A stretch of DNA of 16,084 nucleotides from Solirubrobacteraceae bacterium (GCA_025935735.1 JAICUS010000063.1:1-16084), one strand, 5' to 3'. Positions 7,049 through 16,084 are shown, counted from the stretch's first letter. The notes: generated by a model from the sequence alone, not told the origin. Numbers and translations are program-made.

Positions 7049-10000
7049 CGAGGTCCTCGCCGCAGTCGCGACGGAACCGCTGGACGCGCTGCTGCGGCAG
7101 ATCGTCAACGGCTACTTCGTGCTGACCGACGGCAACGGCGCGGTCTCGAAGTGGTCGGAGCCGGCGGAGCTGCTGTTCGGGCGCACCGCCGAGGAGATCC
7201 TGGGGCAGAGCTTCTTCGCGACGCTGGTCGGCGGCGAGCTGCCGCCCGCCGGGCACGCCTGGCGCGGCTTCCTGGACGCCGGCGAGCCGCCGCGCGTCCC
7301 GGGCACGGTCCAGCTGACCGGCCGCTGCACGGACGGCACCGAGTTCCCGATGGAGGCGGTGTTCGTCCCGGTCAAGCTCGACGAGGGCTTCGACTTCTCG
7401 CTGTTCCTGGAGGACCTGTCCTTCGACCTGCCGCTGAACCTGATGCTGATGCGCATGCGCCAGCAGCACCCGGTCGTGGTGCGCGCGCTGCGCGGCGGCA
7501 TCGAGCCGGACGCCCAGCCGTGGGACGGCGGGCGCACCGCCGGCACGTTCGTGGTCTTCAAGCCGCTGCAGCCGACGCCCTGGGTCGAGGCCGAGCTGAC
7601 CCGCCGTGAGGCCGAGCGCGCCGCCGCCGACGCGGAGGCCGAGGAGCGGCTGACCAACCTCGACCCCGGCATCCAGGGCAGCGTCAACGACCTCGACGAC
7701 GCGGCCGCCGTGGTCGCTCGCCTGCTGTCCGCGCTGGAGCGCATCGACGACCTGGAGCGCGTGGCCGGCGGGCTGCCGGCGCAGCTCGAGGAGGCGCGCC
7801 GCGAGGGCGACCAGCGCGCCGAGGCGCTGCGCGGCGACGTCCAGCGCGCGCTCTCCGCCGTCCCGTCGCAGCTCGACACGACCGAGCAGCTCGCCCGCCT
7901 GGAGCGCCTCGAGCGCGCCAAGCTGGACGCCGAGGAGGCCGCGGCCGAGCAGCGCCGCGCGCTGGCCGGCGCCGAGTCGGTGACCGCCAAGCTCGCCACC
8001 CGCCTGGACGCGCTGGAGCGCGGCGGGGTCTCCGACGCGCGGCTGTCCGAGGCGATCGCCGCCGCCGAGTCGAAGTTCTCCGCCGCCGTGGCCGCCGCCC
8101 GCGCCGCCGTCGAGGCCCGCGTGGCCGCGCTGGAAGGCCCCGACGTCGGCGACCGGATCGAGCGCGTCCGCGCCGAGCACGAGGAGGCCACCGCCGCCGC
8201 CCGAGCCGAGCTGGCCGAGGCCGTCGAGCGCCTGGCCCGCGAGCGCGCCGGCGAGCGCGAGGCCGACCGGGCCGAGCTCGCCGCCGCGCTGCAGCTCGTC
8301 GAGCGCGTGCAGCGCGATGCCGAGGGCGTGCGCGAGCAGCTCGCCGCCGTCACCGTCGAGCGCGCCACCGCCCAGGGCCTGGCCGGCGACGACCGCCGCC
8401 GCCTGGACGAGCTCGCCGCCGAGGCGGACGCGCTGCGTGCCCGGGTGGAGTCGATCCGCGCGGACCGCGACGCCGAGCTGGAGGCGCTGCGCGCCTCGCT
8501 GGCCGAGCTGAGCCGCCCGCAGGCCGCCGACGAGGCCGTCGAGCGCCTCGCGGACGAGTTGCGCTCCGCGGTCGGCCGCCACGACGCCGCCCTGCAGGAG
8601 CTGGCCGAGCTCGTCGAGCTCCCGGCCCAGATCACCGAGTTCCGCGTGGCCACGGCCGCGCAGATCGCCGAGCTGCGCGACCTCGCGGCCCGCCACGAGG
8701 CGACCGCCGCCGAGGTCGCGGCCATGCGCGACGGCGCCGACGCCGCCGAGCTGCGCGAGGCCGTCGCCCGCCACGACGCGGCCACCGAGGAGCTGCGCAC
8801 CGCGCTCGCGGAGCTGCGCGACGCCGGGGCCGAGCAGCGCGAGGCCGCCGACCGGCGCGCCGAGGAGGCCGCCGCGCGCCACGACGCGCTCGCCGCCGAG
8901 CTGTCCGAGCTGCGCGACGCCGCCGCCCGCCACGACGACGCCGTCGCCGAGCTGCGCGACGCCTCCGCCGGCGAGGTCGCCGGCCTGCGCGAGGCCGCGG
9001 ACCGCCACGACGCCGCGCTGGACGAGCTGCGCCGTGCAATGGCCGAGCTCGGCTCCGCGCCCGCCCCGGCCGAGCCCGACGCGCTGCCCCGCGGCGAGGT
9101 CGAGACGCTCGTCGGCGACGCCCAGCAGGAGCTCGCCGCGCTGCGCGCCCAGGTCGCCGAGGACATCTCCGCACTGCATGGCCGCCTCGAGGGCTTGTCC
9201 GGCCGCGACGAGCTCGACGCCCTGCGCGAGCGCCTCGACGGCCTCGCCGCCCGCGACGAGCTGGCCGCCTTCGCGCCGCGCGAGGACCTCGATGGCCTCG
9301 CCGCCCGCCTCGACGCGCTGCCCGCCCGCGAGGCGCTCGACTCCCTTTCCGGCCGCCTGGACGACCTGGCCGGCCGCAATGACGCACTGACGGACCGGCT
9401 GGAGACCCTGGCCGCCCGTGACGCCGTCGACGCCCTCGCGTCCCGGGTGGAGACCCTGCCCGGCCGTGAGGAGCTCGACTCCGTCCGCGCCCGGCTGGAG
9501 ACCCTGGCCGGCCGCGACGAGATCGACTCCCTCGATGCCCGGCTGGAGACCCTGGCGGGCATCGAGGCGGTCGAGTCCCTGGCCGCGCGCGTCGACGAGC
9601 TGGGCGCCGGCTCCGGCAGGGAGCTGGCCGAGGAGGCGATCCGCCGCATCGAGGCGGTCGACCGCGGCGCCGGCACCGTCCTGTCCGACGTCCGCGACCT
9701 GCGCGAGCGCGTCGAGGAGTCGCTCTCGCTCGCCCGCACCGCGCAGGAGACGGGCCGGGCCGAGGACGAGGAGCTGCGCGAGCTGATCGCCCGCCTGGGC
9801 GGCGAGCTCGAGGTCGCCCGCGGGGTGCTGGAGCGCGCCGAGAGCGAGGCGCTGGGCGCCCGCCAGGCGGCGTCGTCCGCCGACCAGGCCGCGGCCGCCG
9901 CCCGCGCCGACGCCGCCACCGCGCGCGAGGAGGCTTCGGCCGCCCGGCGCGAGCTGGAGAGCGTCACGCTGCTCGAGGAGGAGGTCGCCCGGCTCGCCGA

Positions 10001-11021
10001 GGGCCTGTCCGGCGCCCGTGAGACCGCCGCCGGCGCCCGCGCGGAGGCCGCCGGCATGGCCGAGCGGCTGGCCGCCGCCGGCGAGCAGGCCGAGGCGCTG
10101 CGGGCCGAGCTCGGCACCGGCCGCGACCGGCTGAACGCCCTCGACGCCCAGGTCACGCGGCTCGGCGAGACGGTCGGCGACGCCGAGGACGCCCGCCGCG
10201 CCGCCGACGAGCGCGCCGCCGCGCTGCGCTCCGAGATCTCATCCGTGCGCGACGTGGCCGAGGCCGCCGACGCGGGCCTGCGGGCGCTGCGCGACGAGCT
10301 CACCCGGGTGCGCGAGGAGGCGCTGTCGGTCCGCACGGAGTTCGCGGCGGTCCGCGAGGCCGCCGAGGCCGCCCGCGCCGACGCCCGCCGCGGCGACGAG
10401 CGCGTCGAGGCGATGCAGTCGGAGCTGGCCTACGCGCTGGCCAGCCTGGAGGAGCTCAAGCAGGGCCTCAGCTCCGCCGGCCAGGCCGCGGTCATCGCCC
10501 GCCGCGAGGCCGAGCAGGCCCGCAAGGCCGCCCAGCACGCCGGCGACGGCTCGACCGAGCGCGTCACCGAGGTCTTCCAGCAGATCCTGGGCATGGCCGC
10601 CGCCCGCGGCGCCGGCCCGAACCGGCGCCCGCCGGTGCCGCCGACCCCGAAGAAGCCCGAGCCGGTCCGGCGCGAGCCCCGGCACGGCTTCGACGACGCC
10701 GCAGCCCCGATGGCCACGCTCGGCCTCGACGGCAAGTTCAAGGAGCTCAACCCGGCGTTCGCCAAGCTCGTCGGCTACCAGGAGCACGAGTTCTCCAAGG
10801 CCGCCTGGCCGTCCCCGCACGACCGGCGCGACTACAAGGACCAGCTCGAGCAGCTGACCAAGCTGGCCAAGGGGGAGCTGCGCGAGGTCGAGCTCCAGAG
10901 CACCTACATGCACGGCCAGGGCCTGATGGTCCCGGTCATCGGCAAGCTCGCGGCGGTGGCGGGCGAGGACGGCCTCCCGTCCCACCTCGTCCTGACCGCC
11001 GAGGACCGCCACCACACCTAG
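7023..11021 (+). CDS. PAS - long coiled coil - PAS protein, candidate sensor/scaffold
   Basis: Protein of 1332 residues, no named family recognised. An N-terminal PAS-like domain (about 15-140) contains ILGQSFFATL and a DGTEFPMEAVFVPV strand pair. A 50-residue segment of unknown fold (LPLNLMLMRMRQQHP onward) follows. Residues about 190-1190 are almost pure Ala/Glu/Arg/Leu/Asp coiled coil, with RHDAA-type repeats at about 520-675 and eight or so 16-residue repeats at 722-856. A Pro/Lys-rich linker (about 1198-1221) leads to a second PAS domain (about 1222-1332; LGLDGKFKELNPAFAKLVGY). There is no membrane segment, kinase, GGDEF or HAMP domain, so it is probably a cytoplasmic scaffold or a sensor acting through partners. 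The ATG at 7023 is chosen because upstream codons only mirror ruvX. It lies before mltG, pilB and pilT, which suggests but does not show a cell-pole or pilus role. A generic SMC-like label would rest only on coiled-coil composition. Confidence 0.9.
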   Translation: MNPPSTTPDEVLAAVATEPLDALLRQIVNGYFVLTDGNGAVSKWSEPAELLFGRTAEEILGQSFFATLVGGELPPAGHAWRGFLDAGEPPRVPGTVQLTGRCTDGTEFPMEAVFVPVKLDEGFDFSLFLEDLSFDLPLNLMLMRMRQQHPVVVRALRGGIEPDAQPWDGGRTAGTFVVFKPLQPTPWVEAELTRREAERAAADAEAEERLTNLDPGIQGSVNDLDDAAAVVARLLSALERIDDLERVAGGLPAQLEEARREGDQRAEALRGDVQRALSAVPSQLDTTEQLARLERLERAKLDAEEAAAEQRRALAGAESVTAKLATRLDALERGGVSDARLSEAIAAAESKFSAAVAAARAAVEARVAALEGPDVGDRIERVRAEHEEATAAARAELAEAVERLARERAGEREADRAELAAALQLVERVQRDAEGVREQLAAVTVERATAQGLAGDDRRRLDELAAEADALRARVESIRADRDAELEALRASLAELSRPQAADEAVERLADELRSAVGRHDAALQELAELVELPAQITEFRVATAAQIAELRDLAARHEATAAEVAAMRDGADAAELREAVARHDAATEELRTALAELRDAGAEQREAADRRAEEAAARHDALAAELSELRDAAARHDDAVAELRDASAGEVAGLREAADRHDAALDELRRAMAELGSAPAPAEPDALPRGEVETLVGDAQQELAALRAQVAEDISALHGRLEGLSGRDELDALRERLDGLAARDELAAFAPREDLDGLAARLDALPAREALDSLSGRLDDLAGRNDALTDRLETLAARDAVDALASRVETLPGREELDSVRARLETLAGRDEIDSLDARLETLAGIEAVESLAARVDELGAGSGRELAEEAIRRIEAVDRGAGTVLSDVRDLRERVEESLSLARTAQETGRAEDEELRELIARLGGELEVARGVLERAESEALGARQAASSADQAAAAARADAATAREEASAARRELESVTLLEEEVARLAEGLSGARETAAGARAEAAGMAERLAAAGEQAEALRAELGTGRDRLNALDAQVTRLGETVGDAEDARRAADERAAALRSEISSVRDVAEAADAGLRALRDELTRVREEALSVRTEFAAVREAAEAARADARRGDERVEAMQSELAYALASLEELKQGLSSAGQAAVIARREAEQARKAAQHAGDGSTERVTEVFQQILGMAAARGAGPNRRPPVPPTPKKPEPVRREPRHGFDDAAAPMATLGLDGKFKELNPAFAKLVGYQEHEFSKAAWPSPHDRRDYKDQLEQLTKLAKGELREVELQSTYMHGQGLMVPVIGKLAAVAGEDGLPSHLVLTAEDRHHT
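9186..9590 (+). repeat. In-frame tandem repeat, 48-bp (16-residue) unit, in the PAS-coiled coil gene
   Basis: The units read roughly L-[DE]-x-L-[AP]-[AG]-R-[DE]-x-[LIV]-[DE]-[SA]-[LV]-x-x-R. Clear full units include LETLAARDAVDALASR, VETLPGREELDSVRAR, LETLAGRDEIDSLDAR and LETLAGIEAVESLAAR, consecutive and exactly 16 residues each (about 9399-9590). Earlier copies (9186 onward) are more diverged, with one 14-residue unit and one 9-residue half unit. The last copies share near-identical DNA (ctggagaccctggc), which suggests recent duplication. Confidence 0.8.
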
Positions 11022-11121
11022 GGGTGCCCCACCGGCCGGCTGCCTGCCGGCTGGCGCTGAGACACGATCAGCCGGTGGGGTGGGCCCCCAGGGGTTCTCT
11101 GCTCCTCCGTTCCGTTGGGGG
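11019..11121 (+). ncRNA. Structured RNA element, copy A (between PAS gene and mltG)
   Basis: It begins at the TAG stop of the PAS gene. Fold: GGGG (11021-11024), unpaired TG, stem P1 11027-11035 with 11072-11080, hairpin P2 11035-11040 with 11046-11051, hairpin P3 GCTGA (11056-11060) with TCAGC (11068-11072) and loop GACACGA, then TGGG and CCCCCA (11085-11090). CCCCC can pair back to GGGG or forward to TTGGGGG (11115-11121). Copy B at 12836-12920 shares the blocks AGGGGTGCCC, GACACG, GGGTGGGCCCCCAGG and TTGGGGG, while P1 to P3 differ but still pair. Function unknown: riboswitch, attenuator, U-less terminator or dispersed palindromic repeat. Either mRNA could carry it, since a -10-like TAGGAT follows. 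Confidence 0.55.
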
Positions 11122-11128
11122 CGGTCGC

Positions 11129-11134
11129 TAGGAT
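11129..11134 (+). promoter_or_regulatory. Possible -10 box (TAGGAT) before mltG
   Basis: TAGGAT fits TANNNT and would start a transcript near 11141, leaving a leader of about 43 bases before the preferred mltG start (GTG 11184). No -35 is evident. In a genome this GC-rich any TA-containing hexamer stands out, but the same type of box precedes mnmA and alaS. Confidence 0.35.
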
Positions 11135-11183
11135 GCCCGGCGGTCGACCGCCCTGCGCCCGTCGCGCGAGGGCCATCCACGCC

Positions 11184-12833
11184 GTGTTCGGGAAGCGCTC
11201 GGACCAACCACGCACAGCCGAAGACCGCGCCCGCGCGGCCGCGCAGCGCGCCGCCCGCCGCGCCGGCCGCCCGCTGCCGCCGGAGGCCTTCGCCGACGCC
11301 GTGCCGCCGCCGCCGGACGCCGACGGCCAGCGCACGGCCGAGTACACCCCGACCTTCGAGACGGGCGAGCACGAGCCCGCGCCGCCGCCGCCCGCCGAGG
11401 CGCCGCGCGAAGCCGCGCCGGAGCGCGACGCCGCACCCGTGGAGCCGGCGCCGCGGCCCGATCCCGCGGCTCCCTCGCCCGGCCCGGCCCACTCAGCGGC
11501 CGCGGACGATCTCGAGCCGGTCGAAGAGCCGCCGCTCCCCGAGCGCTCGGCGATCTCCCGCGACATCCCGGACGTCGAGCCGATGGCGCGCCGGGAGGCC
11601 GCGCCGCGCCTGGTCGCCGCCCGCCAGCTCGCCGGCCGCGACGACACCGAGGAGCACGACGACTCCTATGAGGAGCCCGAGGAGGCCTACGAGCCGCCTC
11701 CGCCGCGCCCGCTGCGCGCCGCCCCGCCGCGGCCCGACGCGCCGCGCCGGCGGCCGGCGCCGCCGCCCCCGCGCAAGCGGCAACGCGCGACCGGCGAGGG
11801 CCACTGGGGGCGCCGGATCTTCGCGATCGTCGCGCTCGTGGTCATCCTGGCCGCGCTGTACGCCGTCAACGGCGTCTTCCAGCCCTTCCACGGCGACGGC
11901 CACGGCGCGGTCCAGGTCACCGTGCCCGCCGGCGCCGACTCCGGCCAGATCGCCGACCTGCTGCACCGCAAGGGCGTCATCAAGAGCGCCACGTTCTTCG
12001 AGGTCGACGCCACCATCACCGGCAAGCGCGGCGATCTGCGCCCCGGCCGCTACGTGTTCCACAGGGACGCGAAGTACAGCGCGGTGCTCTCCCAGCTCAC
12101 GACGCCGCCGAAGGCCCGCAAGGCGCCGCCCACCGTCAACGTCCGCTTCACCGAGGGCCCGTCGCTGAAGGAGATGGCGCCGCTGGTCAACCGCAGCCAC
12201 AAGGTGACCGGCAACTACCTCAAGGCCGCCCGGTCGAAGGCCGTGCTCAAGCGCATCCGCAAGCTGGGCGCCCCCAAGGGCACCAAGACGCCCGAGGGCT
12301 TCCTGTTCCCGGCCACCTACACGCTCGTGGCCGGCTCCAGCGCCAAGCAGCTGGTGAACAAGCAGCTGGAGGCGTTCAAGGAGAACTTCGGCCGCGTGAG
12401 CATGGGCTACGCCCACTCCAAGCACCTCACGCGCTACGACGTGCTGATCATCGCCTCGATGATCGAGCGCGAGGCCGAGCTGCCGCGCGAGCGCGCGCTG
12501 GTCTCCGCGGTGATCTACAACCGCCTCCACCAGGGCATGCCGCTGGGGATCGACGCCACGATCCGCTACTACACCAACAACTGGCAGCGGCCCATCCGCG
12601 TGTCCGAGCTCAACGCCGACGAGCCCTTCAACACGCGCCTGAACCGCGGCCTGCCGCCGACGCCGATCGGCAACCCGGGGCTCGCCAGCCTGCGGGCCGC
12701 CGCCCATCCCGCGCACAAGTCCTACCTCTTCTACGTCCGCAAGCCCGGCAAGTCGGGCGCCCACGCCTTCTCCTCGACCGACAAGCAGTTCGAGAAGGAC
12801 GTCGCGCGCTACCAGCAGTCGCGCGGGCAGTGA
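11184..12833 (+). CDS. mltG: Endolytic murein transglycosylase MltG with long disordered cytoplasmic N-terminus
   Basis: Membrane-bound lytic transglycosylase that cuts nascent glycan strands and sets their length. From GTG 11184 it has 549 residues against roughly 340 in E. coli; the surplus is residues 1-205, a Pro/Ala/Glu/Arg-rich segment with no visible fold. One membrane helix lies at about 212-231 (IFAIVALVVILAALYAV), then the extracellular LysM-like subdomain (VTVPAGADSGQIADLLHRKG) and the YceG domain: TPEGFLFPATYTL, IIASMIEREAEL with the expected catalytic glutamate E428, VSAVIYNRL, LGIDATIRYY, FNTRLNRGLPPTPIGNPG and LYFYVRK-like LFYVRKPGKSGAHAFS. GAGGG at 11168-11172 suits the 11184 start; ATG 11133 and TTG 11115 are in-frame alternatives. 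It stops 3 bases before structured element B. Confidence 0.94.
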   Translation: MFGKRSDQPRTAEDRARAAAQRAARRAGRPLPPEAFADAVPPPPDADGQRTAEYTPTFETGEHEPAPPPPAEAPREAAPERDAAPVEPAPRPDPAAPSPGPAHSAAADDLEPVEEPPLPERSAISRDIPDVEPMARREAAPRLVAARQLAGRDDTEEHDDSYEEPEEAYEPPPPRPLRAAPPRPDAPRRRPAPPPPRKRQRATGEGHWGRRIFAIVALVVILAALYAVNGVFQPFHGDGHGAVQVTVPAGADSGQIADLLHRKGVIKSATFFEVDATITGKRGDLRPGRYVFHRDAKYSAVLSQLTTPPKARKAPPTVNVRFTEGPSLKEMAPLVNRSHKVTGNYLKAARSKAVLKRIRKLGAPKGTKTPEGFLFPATYTLVAGSSAKQLVNKQLEAFKENFGRVSMGYAHSKHLTRYDVLIIASMIEREAELPRERALVSAVIYNRLHQGMPLGIDATIRYYTNNWQRPIRVSELNADEPFNTRLNRGLPPTPIGNPGLASLRAAAHPAHKSYLFYVRKPGKSGAHAFSSTDKQFEKDVARYQQSRGQ

Positions 12834-12835
12834 CC

Positions 12836-12920
12836 CAGGGGTGCCCGACCGGGGACGCTCGGAGCAAGACACGGTCTCTCCCCGGTCGGGTGGGCCCCCA
12901 GGCGATCTCCCGATTGGGGG
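12836..12920 (+). ncRNA. Structured RNA element, copy B (between mltG and aroE)
   Basis: It starts 3 bases after the mltG stop. Fold: GGGG (12838-12841), unpaired TG, P1 12844-12855 with 12879-12890 (CCCGACCGGGGA against TCCCCGGTCGGG, perfect), P2 GCT-CGG-AGC (12857-12865), P3 AGAC-ACG-GTCT (12867-12877), then TGGG and CCCCCA (12895-12900). CCCCC may pair with the upstream GGGG or with TTGGGGG at 12914-12920. That downstream strand includes the likely TTG start of aroE, so the alternative pairing would hide or expose it. Sequence blocks and fold match copy A at 11019-11121. Confidence 0.55.
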
Positions 12921-13692
12921 TCTGCGGGTGGCCCGTGGCCCACTCGCGCTCGCCGCGCATGCACAACGCGGCACTTCAGGCCCTCGGCCTGGGCGACTGG
13001 CGCTACCAGCTGCTGCCCGTCCCGCCCGAGCGCTTCGCCGAGACCGTGCGGGCGCTGCCGGAGCTCGGCTTCCGGGGCGTCAACGTCACGATCCCGCACA
13101 AGGAGGCGGCGCTCGCCCTGGCCGACGAGGCCACGGAGACCGCCCGGGCCGTCGGCGCCGCCAACACGCTGACGTTCAGAGACGGCGCCGTCCACGCCGA
13201 CAACACCGACGTCACGGGGTTCCTCAGCGCGCTCCCGGAGTCGGTCTACGACCGCGATGCGCTCGTGCTGGGCGCCGGCGGCTCGGCCCGGGCGGTGCTC
13301 TACGCGCTCCGCCAGGCCGGGGCCCGCTCCATCCATGTCTGGAACCGGACCCCGGAGCGCGCGGAGGCGCTCGCCCGCGAGTTCGGGGCGATCCCCGGCG
13401 TGGCGGGCGCCGAGGTGATCGTCAACTGCACGGCAATCGGCTTGGAGGACCCTGAGAGCACGTTCAAGGCGCTGCCACTGCGGGCCGATGAAGTGGGTGC
13501 CGGACATCTGGTCGTGGACCTGGTCTATCGGCCCGGCGGCACCGTCCTCCTCAAGACCGCGACAGCGGGTGGGGCAGCGGTGGCCGGAGGGCTCGAGATC
13601 CTGGTCGCGCAGGGAGCAGCGTCACTGGAGCGCTGGACCGGCCGGACGGCTCCCGTCGAGGCGATGAGGGAGGCCGTCAGAGACGTCGCCGC

Positions 13693-13696
<4 letters not shown>
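12914..13696 (+). CDS. aroE: Shikimate dehydrogenase
   Basis: NADPH-dependent reduction of 3-dehydroshikimate to shikimate, step four of chorismate synthesis, in the cytoplasm. From TTG 12914 it is 260 residues, a complete single-domain AroE. Substrate domain: GWPVAHSRSPRMHNAAL, NVTIPHKE with catalytic K63, and NTDVTGF with catalytic D99. Cofactor domain: LGAGGSARAVLYAL, then NRTPERA (the NRT expected for NADPH preference), VNCTAIGL, and C-terminal GGLEILVAQGAASLERWTG. The start is uncertain. GTG 12830 overlaps the mltG stop (GTGA) but would translate the whole structured element B as an extra 28 residues; ATC 12905 aligns best with the E. coli Met (ISRLGV); TTG 12914 is the first standard codon at the homology border. 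The 3' end overlaps pilB by ATGA. Confidence 0.93.
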
Positions 13697-15491
<1,795 letters not shown>

Positions 15492-15492
<1 letters not shown>

Positions 15493-15521
15493 GGCGCTCA
15501 CCCCACTTCAGCCGGGCGCTC
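15492..15521 (+). repeat. Direct repeat GGGCGCTC x2 in the pilB-pilT gap
   Basis: GGGCGCTC occurs at 15492-15499 (beginning on the last base of the pilB stop) and at 15514-15521, centre spacing 22 bases, about two DNA turns. It could be an operator for a dimer or simply chance in GC-rich sequence. The rest of the 52-base gap has no clear -10 or Shine-Dalgarno site. Confidence 0.25.
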
Positions 15522-15530
15522 TGCCTGCCG

Positions 15531-15548
15531 ATGAACCAGATGGCATGA
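15531..15548 (+). CDS. Possible five-codon leader peptide overlapping the pilT start
   Basis: ATG at 15531 reads M-N-Q-M-A and stops at TGA 15546-15548, overlapping the pilT ATG as ATGA. As pilT has no visible Shine-Dalgarno site, ribosomes terminating here could restart on pilT. This is a short frame that could arise by chance; there is no other support. Confidence 0.15.
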
Positions 15549-16084
15549 ACTTCGACTTCGCGGACATCCTGCTCAAGGTCGTCGAGCACAAGGCTTCCGA
15601 CCTCCACATCACCTCCGGCGCGCCCCCGACGATCCGCGTGCGCGGCTCGCTCGTCCCGCTCGAGGGCATGCCGAACCTCACGCCGACGGACACGCGCGAG
15701 ATCGTCTACGCGATCCTCTCGTCCTCGCAGCGCCAGACGCTGGAGACCGACTGGCAGCTCGACTTCGCCTACAGCGTCCCGGGCGTCGGCCGCTTCCGCG
15801 TGAACACGTTCTTCCAGCGCGGCACGCTCGGCGCCGCCTTCCGCTTGATCCCGTCGGACACGGTGCCGATCGAGAAGCTCGGCATGCCGCCGGTGATCCG
15901 CGAGTTCGCCAAGAAGCCGCGCGGCATCGTGCTCGTCACCGGCCCGACCGGCTCGGGCAAGTCGACCACGCTCGCCTCGCTGATCAACGAGATCAACGAG
16001 ACGCGCGACGAGCACATCCTCACCATCGAGGACCCGATCGAGTTCCTGCACAAGCACAAGCGCTGCATCGTCAACCAGCGCGAG
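15545..16084 (+). CDS. pilT: Type IV pilus retraction ATPase PilT (3' end outside window)
   Basis: Motor that depolymerises pili, driving twitching motility and DNA uptake in many bacteria. The first 180 residues are present of a family length near 350; the frame runs off the window. Visible: PilT N-terminal PAS-like domain with [18 protein letters not shown] near residues 16-33, [22 protein letters not shown] (arginine-bearing block), Walker [11 protein letters not shown] at 133-142 with K139, and the Asp-box region [16 protein letters not shown]. It lacks the extra N-terminal MshEN domain of PilB, and SDLHI instead of SDIHFEP fits PilT. ATG 15545 is chosen because translation from it begins exactly as the family does. 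The Walker B, AIRNLIRE and His-box regions lie beyond the end, so activity cannot be judged. Confidence 0.95.
   Translation, partial: MNFDFADILLKVVEHKASDLHITSGAPPTIRVRGSLVPLEGMPNLTPTDTREIVYAILSSSQRQTLETDWQLDFAYSVPGVGRFRVNTFFQRGTLGAAFRLIPSDTVPIEKLGMPPVIREFAKKPRGIVLVTGPTGSGKSTTLASLINEINETRDEHILTIEDPIEFLHKHKRCIVNQRE

Noticed and set aside
9186..9590. CRISPR-like array
   Set aside because: The repeats are contiguous, in frame, diverged and part of a coding coiled coil; there are no spacers.
7112..10336. Long minus-strand Ser/Arg-rich open frame opposite the PAS-coiled coil gene
   Set aside because: It mirrors the Ala/Glu/Arg codons of the coiled coil; low complexity, no start context, no domains.
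11021..11099. Copies A and B as ordinary Rho-independent terminators
   Set aside because: Strong stems but no T tract after either; a U-less terminator role remains possible and is noted with the elements.

Overview
The window is very GC-rich, and all ten protein genes lie on the + strand, tightly packed or overlapping. Codon use is GC-biased, starts are often GTG or TTG, and there are TANNNT -10 boxes directly in front of start codons. Type IV pilus ATPases sit beside actinobacterial-style translation genes. Together this suggests an actinobacterium, most likely of the Thermoleophilia/Solirubrobacterales type. The lineage is an inference from style and gene content; no marker gene here fixes it.

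Layout. 1-1239: C-terminal two thirds of aspS (aspartyl-tRNA synthetase). 1288-2358: a membrane-anchored thioredoxin-fold-like protein without a CxxC. 2369-3781: mnmA (tRNA 2-thiouridylase) carrying an N-terminal IscU/NifU-type scaffold domain, apparently read from a non-standard start. 3782-3992: a 211-base gap holding a near-perfect long inverted repeat with UUCG hairpins (candidate structured RNA), then a -10 box for alaS. 3993-6635: alaS. 6632-7048: ruvX, overlapping alaS by 4 bases. 7023-11021: a 1332-residue PAS-coiled coil-PAS protein whose ATG sits in the loop of a hairpin inside ruvX. 11184-12833: mltG. 12914-13696: aroE. 13693-15492: pilB, overlapping aroE by 4 bases. 15545-16084: start of pilT, cut by the window end.

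How it fits together. aspS, mnmA, alaS, ruvX, mltG and aroE form a translation/tRNA-modification and cell-wall neighbourhood; much of this order (aspS, mnmA, alaS, ruvX, mltG) is also known in Firmicutes such as Bacillus subtilis. The pilB/pilT pair provides the extension and retraction motors of a type IV pilus. The PAS-coiled coil protein between the blocks has no output domain and looks like a scaffold or sensor-scaffold.

Most notable non-coding signal: two related elements, after the PAS gene (11019-11121) and after mltG (12836-12920). They share short sequence blocks and the same three-way-junction fold while the stems differ by compensating changes. In both, a CCCCC run can pair either upstream or downstream, like a switch or attenuator. 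I do not recognise it as a known RNA family. The second strong observation is the IscU-MnmA fusion with its apparent leaderless AUA start.
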